Shown here: positions 1 through 5,896 of the stretch, piece by piece
Layout: the number at the start of each line of letters is the position of its first letter
Position numbering within the stretch: position 1 is the first letter of the stretch
The notes under the pieces: generated by a model
The model's database searches: none
Seen by the model: only the letters and a program-made list of their open reading frames with translations
What the model was told of the DNA's origin: nothing
From: Actinomycetota bacterium
GTDB taxonomy: Bacteria; Actinomycetota; Thermoleophilia; Gaiellales; Gaiellaceae
NCBI GenBank assembly: GCA_013812465.1
Contig: JACCTK010000066.1
Span: forward strand, 1-11,200
Direction: 5' to 3'
Length of the DNA: 11,200 nucleotides
Translations under genes and position numbers: made by a program

Positions 1-108
1 ATGACCGCGATCTGCGCGCTGATACTGGCCAAGCATCCCGAGCTGACGCCCTTCCAGCTGAAGAGCGTTCTCTACCTGACGGCGACCAACGTGGGAGGTG
101 GACGATGA
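1..108 (+). CDS. C-terminal end of a subtilisin-like (S8) serine protease, partial
   Basis: The first 35 codons, ending in TGA, read as the helix that follows the catalytic Ser in subtilases: TAICALILAKHPELTPFQLK, then SVLYLTATN. Subtilases usually have G-T-S-x-A-A-P-H-V just before an A-x-x-A-L-L-x-x-x-x-P-x-L-T-P-x-Q-V-K segment, and the match to the second part is close. The catalytic Ser and everything before it would lie left of the window, so the ATG at position 1 is probably internal rather than the true start. The TGA overlaps the ATG of the GAF gene (ATGA, 105-108), which implies a shared transcript and coupled translation. The assignment rests on a short C-terminal segment only. Confidence 0.6.
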   Translation: MTAICALILAKHPELTPFQLKSVLYLTATNVGGGR

Positions 109-746
109 GCGAGAAGACCGAGCTGCAGGCCGCTGTCGCGGCCGGCGTGATCGGCTCCGAGGAGGCGTTCCGCGGTCTGTTGGCCGCGATCGTCGAGGTC
201 GCGCGCTCGATCTTCGGCGCAAGAGCCTCGTCGATCCTCCTCCTCGACGAGGAGACAGAGGAGCTGGTCTTCGAGGCGGTCGTGGGGGAGGGAGAGGAGG
301 AGCTCCTTGGAATGCGCTTCCCCGCCGGCAAGGGCATCGCGGGCTGGGTGCTGGCGACCCGGACGCCTCTGGTGATCGAGGACGTTCGTGAGGATCCGCG
401 CTTCGCCACCGATGTCGCGGAGGACACGGGCTACGTGCCGAGTGGCCTGATGGCGGCGCCGCTCCTGCACGACGAGCAGTCGCTCGGGGTGCTCGAAGTG
501 CTCGACCGGCCGGGCGCGTCGCTCTTCAGCCTGCAGGAGATGGAGCTCCTTGGCCTTTTCGCGAATCAGGCCTCAATCGCCGTCGATCTGCTGCAGCGGG
601 CGCGGAAAGCAAGTCGGCTGCTGGATGCGGACGGCGAGCTTCAGGTCGTGGCGCGGCTCGCCGCGGCGGTCGACAAGCTGGAGGACGATCGGCGCGAAGC
701 GGGCCTGAGGCTTCTCGGCGAGCTTGCAGACACGCTCGGGAAGTAG
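105..746 (+). CDS. GAF domain-containing sensor protein
   Basis: This is a 213-residue soluble protein. A single GAF domain spans roughly residues 20-165, with the family's typical run: RASSILLLDEETEELVFEAV, then a GEGEEELLGMRFPAGKGIAGW turn, TRTPLVIEDV, DPRF, the S-x-L-x-A-P-L segment, GVLEVLDR, and a closing F-S-x-x-E-x-x-L-L-x-x-F-A-N-Q-A helix. GAF domains bind small ligands (cyclic nucleotides, chromophores, metabolites) or mediate dimerisation. No output domain follows, only a C-terminal helical tail of about 45 residues that could be a dimerisation helix, so it probably works with a partner protein. The ATG at 105 has a GGGAGG at 93-98 and overlaps the upstream protease stop by 4 nt, so the two are likely co-translated. 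The ligand cannot be told from the sequence. Confidence 0.88.
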   Translation: MSEKTELQAAVAAGVIGSEEAFRGLLAAIVEVARSIFGARASSILLLDEETEELVFEAVVGEGEEELLGMRFPAGKGIAGWVLATRTPLVIEDVREDPRFATDVAEDTGYVPSGLMAAPLLHDEQSLGVLEVLDRPGASLFSLQEMELLGLFANQASIAVDLLQRARKASRLLDADGELQVVARLAAAVDKLEDDRREAGLRLLGELADTLGK

Positions 747-757
747 ACGAAGAGCCC

Positions 758-779
758 GGTGGCTGTCACCCGCTTCTCG
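758..779 (+). repeat. Dispersed repeat, left copy (GGTGRCTGTCACC type)
   Basis: GGTGGCTGTCACC followed by CGCTTCTCG. The same 22 bases recur with one mismatch at 1818-1839. The first 13 bases are a near-palindrome around a central CTG, with GGTG and CACC arms. This copy lies between the convergent GAF and oxidoreductase genes, where such a hairpin could also help transcription end. Confidence 0.6.
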
Positions 780-790
780 CCGCCAACCGA

Positions 791-1759
791 CTACGGAATC
801 TCCAACACAACCTTTCCGACCGCGCCCTGCTCTCCGGCGCGGTGGGCTGCGCGCACCTCCTCGAGTGGAAACCGGAGGAGCGGGAGCGGCTTCAGCGCGC
901 CGTCCGCAAGCGCTCGACTGAGCTCGGCGACCGCCTCGCGCTTTGCCTCCTCCGGCACCGCGAAGACGAGCAGCCAGCGGAGGGTGATGTTGTCCGGCAG
1001 CAGCCAGCGAACGGGGATCGCGGGCATCTCCTCGTCCACCGCATACGTCGCAATCGTCCCGTTCGCCGCGAGGACCTGACGATTCAGGTCGAGGTTGGCC
1101 GCGAACGCGACCTCGATGACACGGTCGACGCCCGCGCCAGCTGTGAGCTCGGCGACACGCGCCGGAACATCGTCCTGACGGTAGTTGAGAATGGAATCGG
1201 CTCTCGCGGTCCGCGCGATCGCGGCCTTGTCGTCGCTCGACACCGTCGTGACGACCCTTGCTCCACCGAGGCGGGCGAGCTGGATCGCATAGAAGCCGAC
1301 CGCGCCGGCGCCGCCTGCAACGAGAATCGTCTGCCCGGAGACGGGACCGTCGGCGAAGACCGCTCTATGAGCAGTCTTCGCGGGAATGCCGAGACAGACG
1401 GCGAGGTCGAACGAGACATCGGCTGGTAGCGCCACCGCCTGCGCCTCGGGAACGACCGAGAACTGTGCGGCTGTTCCCCACTGTCGCAGGTACGCCGCAT
1501 CCCAGAGCCACACCCGCTCCCCGACGCGACCCGGATCGACCCCTGCGCCGACCGCGTCGATCACCCCCGCGGCGTCGTGGTGCGGGATCTGAAACGGGAA
1601 CGACAGCTCGCCACGCGCCCGTCCCTTCCAGTCTGTTGGGTTGATACCGGAGAGGGCGATGCGGACGCGCACTTCCCCGCCGCGCGGCTCCGGCGTCGGA
1701 AGCTCGCCGACCTCGAGCACGTCGACATCCCCAGTGGACTTGTAGTACGCCGCGATCAT
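791..1759 (-). CDS. Zinc-independent quinone oxidoreductase / MDR-family NAD(P)-dependent alcohol dehydrogenase-like
   Basis: About 322 residues, the usual length for NADPH:quinone reductases of the medium-chain dehydrogenase/reductase superfamily. The N-terminal GroES-like domain shows AYYKSTGDVDVLEVGELPTP, GINPTDWKGR and HHDAAGVIDAVGAGVDP. The Rossmann domain carries the dinucleotide-binding AGGAGAVG at about residues 148-155, followed by the AIQLARLGGARVVTTVSS strand. The cysteine-rich structural zinc loop of alcohol dehydrogenases is absent, which favours the QOR branch. The expected reaction is NAD(P)H-dependent reduction of a quinone or enone; the substrate is not predictable. The frame stays open to a GTG at 1813, but those extra 18 codons are encoded by the repeat at 1802-1814 and resemble no family N-terminus, so the ATG at 1759 is preferred although its RBS is weak. 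The gene stands alone and is convergent with the GAF gene. Confidence 0.88.
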   Translation of the reverse strand: MIAAYYKSTGDVDVLEVGELPTPEPRGGEVRVRIALSGINPTDWKGRARGELSFPFQIPHHDAAGVIDAVGAGVDPGRVGERVWLWDAAYLRQWGTAAQFSVVPEAQAVALPADVSFDLAVCLGIPAKTAHRAVFADGPVSGQTILVAGGAGAVGFYAIQLARLGGARVVTTVSSDDKAAIARTARADSILNYRQDDVPARVAELTAGAGVDRVIEVAFAANLDLNRQVLAANGTIATYAVDEEMPAIPVRWLLPDNITLRWLLVFAVPEEAKREAVAELSRALADGALKPLPLLRFPLEEVRAAHRAGEQGAVGKVVLEIP

Positions 1760-1801
1760 CGAAGGCTCTGCAAACGCGTCCAGGCTATCTCGCCGGAACG
1801 C

Positions 1802-1839
1802 GGTGACTGTCACCGAAGGTGACTGTCACCCGCTTCTCG
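1802..1839 (+). repeat. Tandem pair of GGTGACTGTCACC repeats, right copy
   Basis: GGTGACTGTCACC occurs at 1802-1814 and again at 1818-1830, 16 bases apart. The second copy is followed by CGCTTCTCG, as in the copy at 758-779. Both have the same orientation as the left copy, so the oxidoreductase gene sits between direct repeats about 1.06 kb apart. Confidence 0.6.
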
Positions 1840-1853
1840 TCGGACCGCAGAAA

Positions 1854-1884
1854 AGGCCCGGGCGCCACACGCTCGCCCGGGCCT
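1854..1884 (-). terminator. Rho-independent terminator of the GPVAE-repeat gene
   Basis: Perfect 11-bp stem, AGGCCCGGGCG (1854-1864) pairing with CGCCCGGGCCT (1874-1884), with a 9-nt loop. On the minus strand it lies 24 nt past the TAA at 1909-1911 and is followed by TTTTCTG. The plus-strand side has a shorter A-rich flank, so minus-strand use is favoured. Confidence 0.75.
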
Positions 1885-1908
1885 CGAAAATCTGATCGGC
1901 CGCTCCCG

Positions 1909-2112
1909 TTACTCCGCGACCGGCCCCTCTGCGACGGGACCCTCAGCGACCGGACCCTCTGCAACTGGCCCGTGAGCCTCGAAGTCCGGCTCGTCGTCGT
2001 CGTTCCGCTCAGCGACAGGACCTTCAGCGACGGGGCCTTCGGCGACGGGACCCTCTGCTACTGGGCCGTGGGCCTCGACCTCGTCCTCTGGGCGATTCGC
2101 CTCGTCCGACAT
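1909..2112 (-). CDS. Small acidic protein built of GPVAE pentapeptide repeats, function unknown
   Basis: A 67-residue protein with two copies of a 23-residue unit (residues 13-35 and 45-67). Each is E-A-H followed by four GPVAE pentapeptides. The spacer between them is acidic (R-N-D-D-D-E-P-D-F), and the first unit is also preceded by acidic residues. There is no Cys, Ser (apart from position 2), Thr or Lys, no signal peptide and no hydrophobic helix, so it should be cytosolic and probably disordered. The two copies differ at many third codon positions while encoding the same peptide, which suggests the amino-acid sequence is under selection. An excellent RBS (AAGGAGG, 8 nt before the ATG) and a strong terminator after the stop show a real single-gene unit. 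Repeated-core peptide (RiPP) precursor or disordered stress/buffer protein are both guesses; no maturation enzyme is next to it. Confidence 0.72.
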   Translation of the reverse strand: MSDEANRPEDEVEAHGPVAEGPVAEGPVAEGPVAERNDDDEPDFEAHGPVAEGPVAEGPVAEGPVAE

Positions 2113-2120
2113 TCGATGCT

Positions 2121-2127
2121 CCTCCTT
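2121..2127 (-). promoter_or_regulatory. Strong Shine-Dalgarno for the GPVAE-repeat gene
   Basis: CCTCCTT on the plus strand, AAGGAGG on the minus strand, 8 nt before the ATG at 2112. It fixes the start and is the main reason to accept such a low-complexity ORF as a gene. Confidence 0.75.
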
Positions 2128-2228
2128 TTCGGCGCGGGATGCGCGGTCTGCTCAACAAGACATGGGGTGCGGGCGAAATCTTCCCTGCGCGACTTCAAAT
2201 ATGCAAGGTGGAGTGAGATGCTGCCGCG

Positions 2229-3911
2229 GTGCGCGGACTCGGCAAACGACTCCGGGACACCGGCGCCGCGTTCGGAGCGATTGCGCAGAACGCGAATCTG
2301 CGTTGGCTCGAGCTCGCGTGGACAGCCTCCATCGTCGGACACTACGCCTTTCTCATCGCCGTCTCCGTCTATGCGTACAACGAGGGAGGAGAGAAGGCGG
2401 TCGGTCTCGTCTTCCTCGTGCGGCTCATCCCGGCTGCCCTGATCTCCCCCTTCGCCGGTCTTCTCGGTGACCGCTACCGAAGAGACCGGGTTCTGCTCAT
2501 CACCAACGCGACGCGCATCGTGCTGGTCGGAGCGGCCGCCGGCGCCGTGTTCCTCGACGCGTCCTCGACCGTCGTCTACGCGCTCTCGATCGCGGCAACG
2601 ATCGCGACGACTCCGTTTCGCTCCTCTCAGGCGGCCCTGACCCCGACGCTCGCTCGGACACCGACGGAGCTGACCGCGGCCAATGCGGTGGCAAGCGGAA
2701 TCGAGAGCATCGCCATCTTCGTCGGGCCCGCGCTCGCGGGCATCCTCCTCGGCATTGCCAGCACTGGGCTCGTCTTCGCGCTGACGGCGCTGATGATCGT
2801 CGCTTCGACAGTCTTTCTCCTTTTGATCCGGTTCGAACATGTGCCCACGCCCAAGCGCGAGATCGAAGCGGGAACCATCCTCTCCGAGGCATTCGCGGGC
2901 TTCACGACGCTCGGGCGGCACCCTGCGCTCCGCGTGATGATGGTGCTCCTGACTGCGCAAACTGCGATCGCCGGCGCGGTGCAGGTGTTCATCGTCGTGT
3001 CGGCGATCGAGCTGCTCGACCTCGGAGAGGGAGGAGTCGGCTACCTCAACTCGGCCATCGGCATCGGAGCGTTCATCGGCGCGGTCGGAGCCCTCTCGCT
3101 CGCTGGGGCCGACCGGCTCAGCACGCCGTTCATGGTGGGCATCGCGCTCATGGGACTGCCGCTGATCGCAATCGGCATCTGGCCCAACGTCCTGACCGCG
3201 GTCGTCGTTCTGGCCGTGCTGGGAATCGGGAGCTCGCTCGTGGACGTGTCCGGGTTGACTCTCGTGCAGCGCGCTGTCCCCGACGAGGTGATGGCGCGGG
3301 TTTTCGGGGTCATCCAGATGCTCTGGCTCGCCTCGATCGGCATCGGCGCCGCGCTCGTGCCCGTGCTGATCGCTTGGCTCGGCATCAAGGCAGCCCTCAT
3401 CGCAGCGGGCGCGTTCCTGCCCGTCCTCGTAGTCTTGCTCGGCGCCAAGGTCGCCAGGATCGACGCTGCTGCGCCCGCTCCGGACGCGGACGAGCTCAGG
3501 ATCCTCGCCTCGGTGCCGATCTTCGCCCCGCTGCCCGGAGGATCCCTCGAGCACCTGGCAGGGCGTCTCGTCCCGATGCGCCTAGAGGCGGGCGCGATGA
3601 TCGTCCGCGAAGGCGACTCCGGCGATCGCTTCTACATCGTCGCCGAGGGCGAGGTTCAGGTCTCCCAGGGCGGCGCCGTTCTCTCCGAGCTCGAAGCCGG
3701 CGGGTACTTCGGTGAGATCGCGCTCATACGCGACATTCCGCGGACCGCGACGGTGACGGCACGCACTCCGGTCGTGCTCTACGCGCTCGATCGGGAAGAC
3801 TTCCTCGCCGCGGTGACCGGCCACTCGCAGGCGGCTGAAGCTGCCGAGTCGGTAATGAGCGCCCGGTTGGCCGGGCCGGCTGCGATCGGCTATCGGTCGA
3901 CGGCGTCGTGA
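2229..3911 (+). CDS. MFS transporter with C-terminal cyclic nucleotide-binding domain
   Basis: A 560-residue fusion. Residues 1 to about 410 form a major facilitator of the MFS_3 (EntS-like exporter) type: hydrophobic helices begin near residue 25, and the loop after TM2 carries the signature GLLGDRYRRDRVLL. Residues about 421-545 are a cNMP-binding (CRP/PKA regulatory-like) domain: ILASVPIFAPLPGGSLEHLA, GDSGDRFYIVAEGEVQV, and the phosphate-binding cassette YFGEIALIRDIPRTATV, which keeps the Gly-Glu pair and the Arg. The likely role is an efflux pump at the inner membrane gated by a cyclic nucleotide, or carrying a degenerate sensor domain. The GTG at 2229 is the only start after an in-frame stop at 2214-2216. 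A GGAG at 2210-2213 is rather far from it, so translation initiation here is not ideal. The stop (TGA 3909-3911) overlaps the next gene's ATG. Confidence 0.88.
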   Translation: MRGLGKRLRDTGAAFGAIAQNANLRWLELAWTASIVGHYAFLIAVSVYAYNEGGEKAVGLVFLVRLIPAALISPFAGLLGDRYRRDRVLLITNATRIVLVGAAAGAVFLDASSTVVYALSIAATIATTPFRSSQAALTPTLARTPTELTAANAVASGIESIAIFVGPALAGILLGIASTGLVFALTALMIVASTVFLLLIRFEHVPTPKREIEAGTILSEAFAGFTTLGRHPALRVMMVLLTAQTAIAGAVQVFIVVSAIELLDLGEGGVGYLNSAIGIGAFIGAVGALSLAGADRLSTPFMVGIALMGLPLIAIGIWPNVLTAVVVLAVLGIGSSLVDVSGLTLVQRAVPDEVMARVFGVIQMLWLASIGIGAALVPVLIAWLGIKAALIAAGAFLPVLVVLLGAKVARIDAAAPAPDADELRILASVPIFAPLPGGSLEHLAGRLVPMRLEAGAMIVREGDSGDRFYIVAEGEVQVSQGGAVLSELEAGGYFGEIALIRDIPRTATVTARTPVVLYALDREDFLAAVTGHSQAAEAAESVMSARLAGPAAIGYRSTAS

Positions 3912-4330
3912 TGGCGACAGAGACGGAGGTCGCGCGCATCCAGGCGGTGCTGGACGGCTTTCATGCCGCTGCCTCGAGCGCTGACGAGGCCGGATATCTG
4001 GCGCTACTCGCGCCGGACGCGGTCTTTCTCGGCACGGACGCGGGCGAGCGCTGGGCAGGCGAGACCTACCGCGCCTTCATCCACTCGTACTTCTCGCGTG
4101 GGATCGGCTGGACGTACGCGCCGTCGCAGAGATCGGTCGATATCGCCGCCGATGGCCGAACGGCATGGTTCCACGAGCAGCTCGAGAACGAGTCGTACGG
4201 GGTTTGCCGCGGGACGGGAGTCCTGCAACTACGGGATGGCGAATGGCAGATCGAGCAGTACAACCTCACCATTCCGATCCCGAACGAGCTGGCCGGGGAG
4301 ATCGTGGCGAGGATCCGGGAAACGAAGTGA
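3911..4330 (+). CDS. SnoaL-like / NTF2-like domain protein
   Basis: A 139-residue soluble protein covering one NTF2-like alpha+beta barrel. The N-terminal helix (EVARIQAVLDGFHAAASSAD), YLALLAPDAVFLGTDAGERW, AFIHSYFSRGIGW, and the strand pair ending GVLQLRDGEWQIEQYNLTIPIP are typical of SnoaL_3 / DUF4440-like proteins. The fold serves as a small-molecule pocket in isomerases, cyclases and binding proteins; no catalytic set specific to one reaction is evident. The ATG at 3911 overlaps the transporter stop (TGATG), indicating coupled translation. A GTG three bases earlier is also in frame but less likely. Its link to the transporter suggests a shared substrate or signal, which is inference. Confidence 0.85.
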   Translation: MATETEVARIQAVLDGFHAAASSADEAGYLALLAPDAVFLGTDAGERWAGETYRAFIHSYFSRGIGWTYAPSQRSVDIAADGRTAWFHEQLENESYGVCRGTGVLQLRDGEWQIEQYNLTIPIPNELAGEIVARIRETK

Positions 4331-4331
4331 C

Positions 4332-4348
4332 GTAGCGCGCGACGCTAC
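4332..4348. terminator. Possible bidirectional terminator hairpin between convergent genes
   Basis: GTAGCG (4332-4337) pairs perfectly with CGCTAC (4343-4348) over a 5-nt loop. It sits at the meeting point of the NTF2-like gene and the DUF421 gene and overlaps the latter's stop codon. The stem is short and T-tracts are poor. Confidence 0.35.
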
Positions 4349-4785
4349 TTCCGCTCGATAAAGCTGATGCGCCCGCTGGTCTCGAGAACCGCCCACTCCA
4401 CGCGATCGAGCGACCCGATGCCCTCCTGTCTCGCCGCTGCGAGGAGCTCGCCGAGCGTGATGCGGTTTCGCGCCAGGTTCCGGTCGATGGGCTCGCCATC
4501 CTGCACGACGATGACGGGCTCGCCGTCGATCACCGGCCGCAGGAACGGAACCTTGAAGCTCCCGTAGGAGACGACCACCGTGAGCACCGCGATCGTCCCG
4601 CCAGCGAGGACGAGCCCGGTCACCGAGAAGTCGTTCTGCGTCACGCCCTGTTGGACGAGATCCCCGATCATCACGAGCAGGATCAGGTCGAACGGCTGCA
4701 GCGAGGCCAGCTCTCGGCGCCCGACTATCCGGGTCACGAAGAGGACGAAGAAGAACGCGAGTGTCGCTCGGAGGACGATGTCCAT
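4345..4785 (-). CDS. DUF421 (YetF-like) membrane protein
   Basis: A 146-residue protein with two or three N-terminal membrane helices (residues about 4-20, 34-48 and 56-74) and a soluble C-terminal domain. Family signatures visible are TRIVGRRELASLQPFDLILLV in the membrane part, then VIDGEPVIVVQDGEPIDRNLARNRIT, and L-L-A-A-A-R-Q-E-G-I before a terminal strand (RVEWAVLETSGRISFI). This matches DUF421/YetF proteins, whose biochemical role is not well defined. The upstream gene ends at 4795, 9 nt before this ATG, and an AGGA next to that stop would serve as RBS, so the two form an operon. Length is short for the family but both expected parts are present. Confidence 0.87.
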   Translation of the reverse strand: MDIVLRATLAFFFVLFVTRIVGRRELASLQPFDLILLVMIGDLVQQGVTQNDFSVTGLVLAGGTIAVLTVVVSYGSFKVPFLRPVIDGEPVIVVQDGEPIDRNLARNRITLGELLAAARQEGIGSLDRVEWAVLETSGRISFIERK

Positions 4786-4794
4786 TGCTCTGTC

Positions 4795-5334
4795 CTAGGG
4801 CCAGACGATCGCGTCGCGGTCGAGGGAGAGCAGCAGGCGCTCGCCGTCGTAGAGATCGACATCCTGCGAGCGCGTTCCGAGCGCGGTCGGATTGACCTGG
4901 AAGTGAAGGTAGAGCCGGTGCTCGTCACCTGCGGGAATGCGTCCGAGCTCGAGCGCGATGCGACCGTTTCTGCTCGCCTCGCCCACGGGCGAGGGCTCGA
5001 CGGTGTTCAGCGTGATGTCCTCGAGCCAGTCCGAGTCGAGCACGAGCGTCGCGCTCTCGAGCTCCTCGATCGCCTGGACGCGGAATCGGGCCTGAAAGAA
5101 GATCCCACCGCGGACCTTCGTCGGCGCCGAGACCTCGAGCCGCGCCGCGCTGGTCTCCGCGGAGCTGACGTCGACCTGCTGGCCGAACACGCTGAAGAGC
5201 CCGAGCACGAGAATCGCGGCGAGTAGCCCGACGAGCACACGACGAACGATCGGGCGCCGCTCGCGATCGACCAGGTCGCGATCGTGCTTGAGCGTCAGCC
5301 CCTGCGGGACGGCCATCACCTTGCGGTTCGGCAT
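4795..5334 (-). CDS. Single-pass membrane protein with extracytoplasmic domain, unknown function
   Basis: A 179-residue protein. Residues 1-32 are hydrophilic and charged (R-R-P-I-V-R-R just before the helix), residues about 33-50 are one transmembrane helix (LVGLLAAILVLGLFSVFG), and the rest is a beta-rich domain without Cys. By the positive-inside rule the C-terminal domain faces outward. I do not recognise the family. Strand-like alternation (RLEVSAPTKVRGGIFFQARF, SATLVLDSDW, HRLYLHFQVNP) suggests an immunoglobulin-like or beta-sandwich fold. The ATG at 5334 has GGGG 3 nt upstream and GGAGG slightly further away; an internal ATG (codon 7, with AAGG before it) is possible. It is the first gene of the operon with DUF421, so a joint role at the envelope is plausible. 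Confidence 0.72.
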   Translation of the reverse strand: MPNRKVMAVPQGLTLKHDRDLVDRERRPIVRRVLVGLLAAILVLGLFSVFGQQVDVSSAETSAARLEVSAPTKVRGGIFFQARFRVQAIEELESATLVLDSDWLEDITLNTVEPSPVGEASRNGRIALELGRIPAGDEHRLYLHFQVNPTALGTRSQDVDLYDGERLLLSLDRDAIVWP

Positions 5335-5384
5335 TTGCCCCGCTGGCCCTCCTTCACGCAGCCGCAGATGCTCCCCTGGATGAT

Positions 5385-5493
5385 TGACTTGCCGCGACAG
5401 GGTCGGTCTTTCTCGCTCAGCCTGATCACATCCAGCGCACGACGGTCACGCAGCAAACAGGTGTCGATGAGCTGACTCGTGTTCAGGCGCGCG
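5385..5493 (+). pseudogene. Degraded 5' fragment of a GyrI-like paralogue (compare 7331-7450)
   Basis: In one frame this reads SVFLAQPDHIQRTTV and then TQQTGVDELTRVQA. The intact gene at 7343 reads SVFLAPPDRTERHDVAV and then MQQTTVDELTQIQA. The two DNA stretches align with many synonymous third-base differences and one 6-base in-frame gap, so both descend from coding sequence. Similarity stops after the shared V/I-Q-A (about 5489). The codon matching the intact gene's GTG start is GCG here, and an in-frame TGA lies at 5385-5387. No gene can be expressed from it. It is a remnant of a duplicated or deleted paralogue. Confidence 0.6.
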
Positions 5494-5896
5494 GGGACCT
5501 ACGTAGCGCTAACTGGCCGACGACTCGGCTCGGCCTACGCAGCGCGTCGGCGTCGACCCCCGAAAGGATGCGTAGGCCGTGGAGCGTCGCGCGGCGGCCG
5601 ACCACGCCCCGGGGCTCAAGCCGGTCGCGTCGGCGACCGGGATCCGGGCAGCGTCGGCGTGCCGTCTTCGCGAAGGCTCAGGCAGGCGTAGAGCTCGAAT
5701 CAGAAACGCTTCGTCGCCGGGCGGCCCGGGCGAGTGCATGCAAGGACGCAGGGAGCCCCGATACACATCGGGGCAAGGCTTCGGCGCCCCAGCGGCGCGC
5801 AGCACTTTCTGGGGCAGAGCTGAGGACGCCGCCCCGTCGAGGACGTCGAGCACGTCCACCAGCTCCAGACGCTGCCTGCCGATGCCGTTGTCGCGA
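5494..5896. other. Gene-free stretch with a run of strong inverted repeats
   Basis: No ORF here resembles a protein. Perfect inverted repeats follow one another: 5531-5541 with 5569-5579 (11 bp, 27-nt loop); 5621-5628 with 5633-5640 (8 bp, 4-nt loop GTCG); 5755-5762 with 5767-5774 (8 bp, loop ACAC); 5786-5792 with 5809-5815 (7 bp). None is followed by a T-tract on either strand, so they are not obvious terminators. A structured RNA is possible, but I could not match it to RNase P RNA, tmRNA, SRP RNA or a riboswitch class I know. Confidence 0.4.

Noticed and set aside
2218..2442. ATG at 2218 with a well-placed GGAG, just before the transporter
   Set aside because: It is in a different frame from the transporter and gives a Ser/Arg-rich sequence without protein character. 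It is kept in mind only as a reason the transporter start is imperfect.
2058..3554. 498-codon open frame on the minus strand
   Set aside because: It is antisense to the transporter, with an Asp/Arg/Glu/His-rich low-complexity composition produced by high-GC codon structure. The plus-strand frame has clear MFS and cNMP domains.
5509..5859. 116-codon minus-strand ORF in the hairpin-rich stretch
   Set aside because: Arg/Ala/Pro/Ser-rich composition without strands, helices or a family match, no RBS, and it is interrupted by strong inverted repeats.
5821..5880. GTCCACCA-like end suggesting tmRNA or tRNA
   Set aside because: No acceptor stem partner, T-loop sequence or cloverleaf could be drawn around it on either strand.
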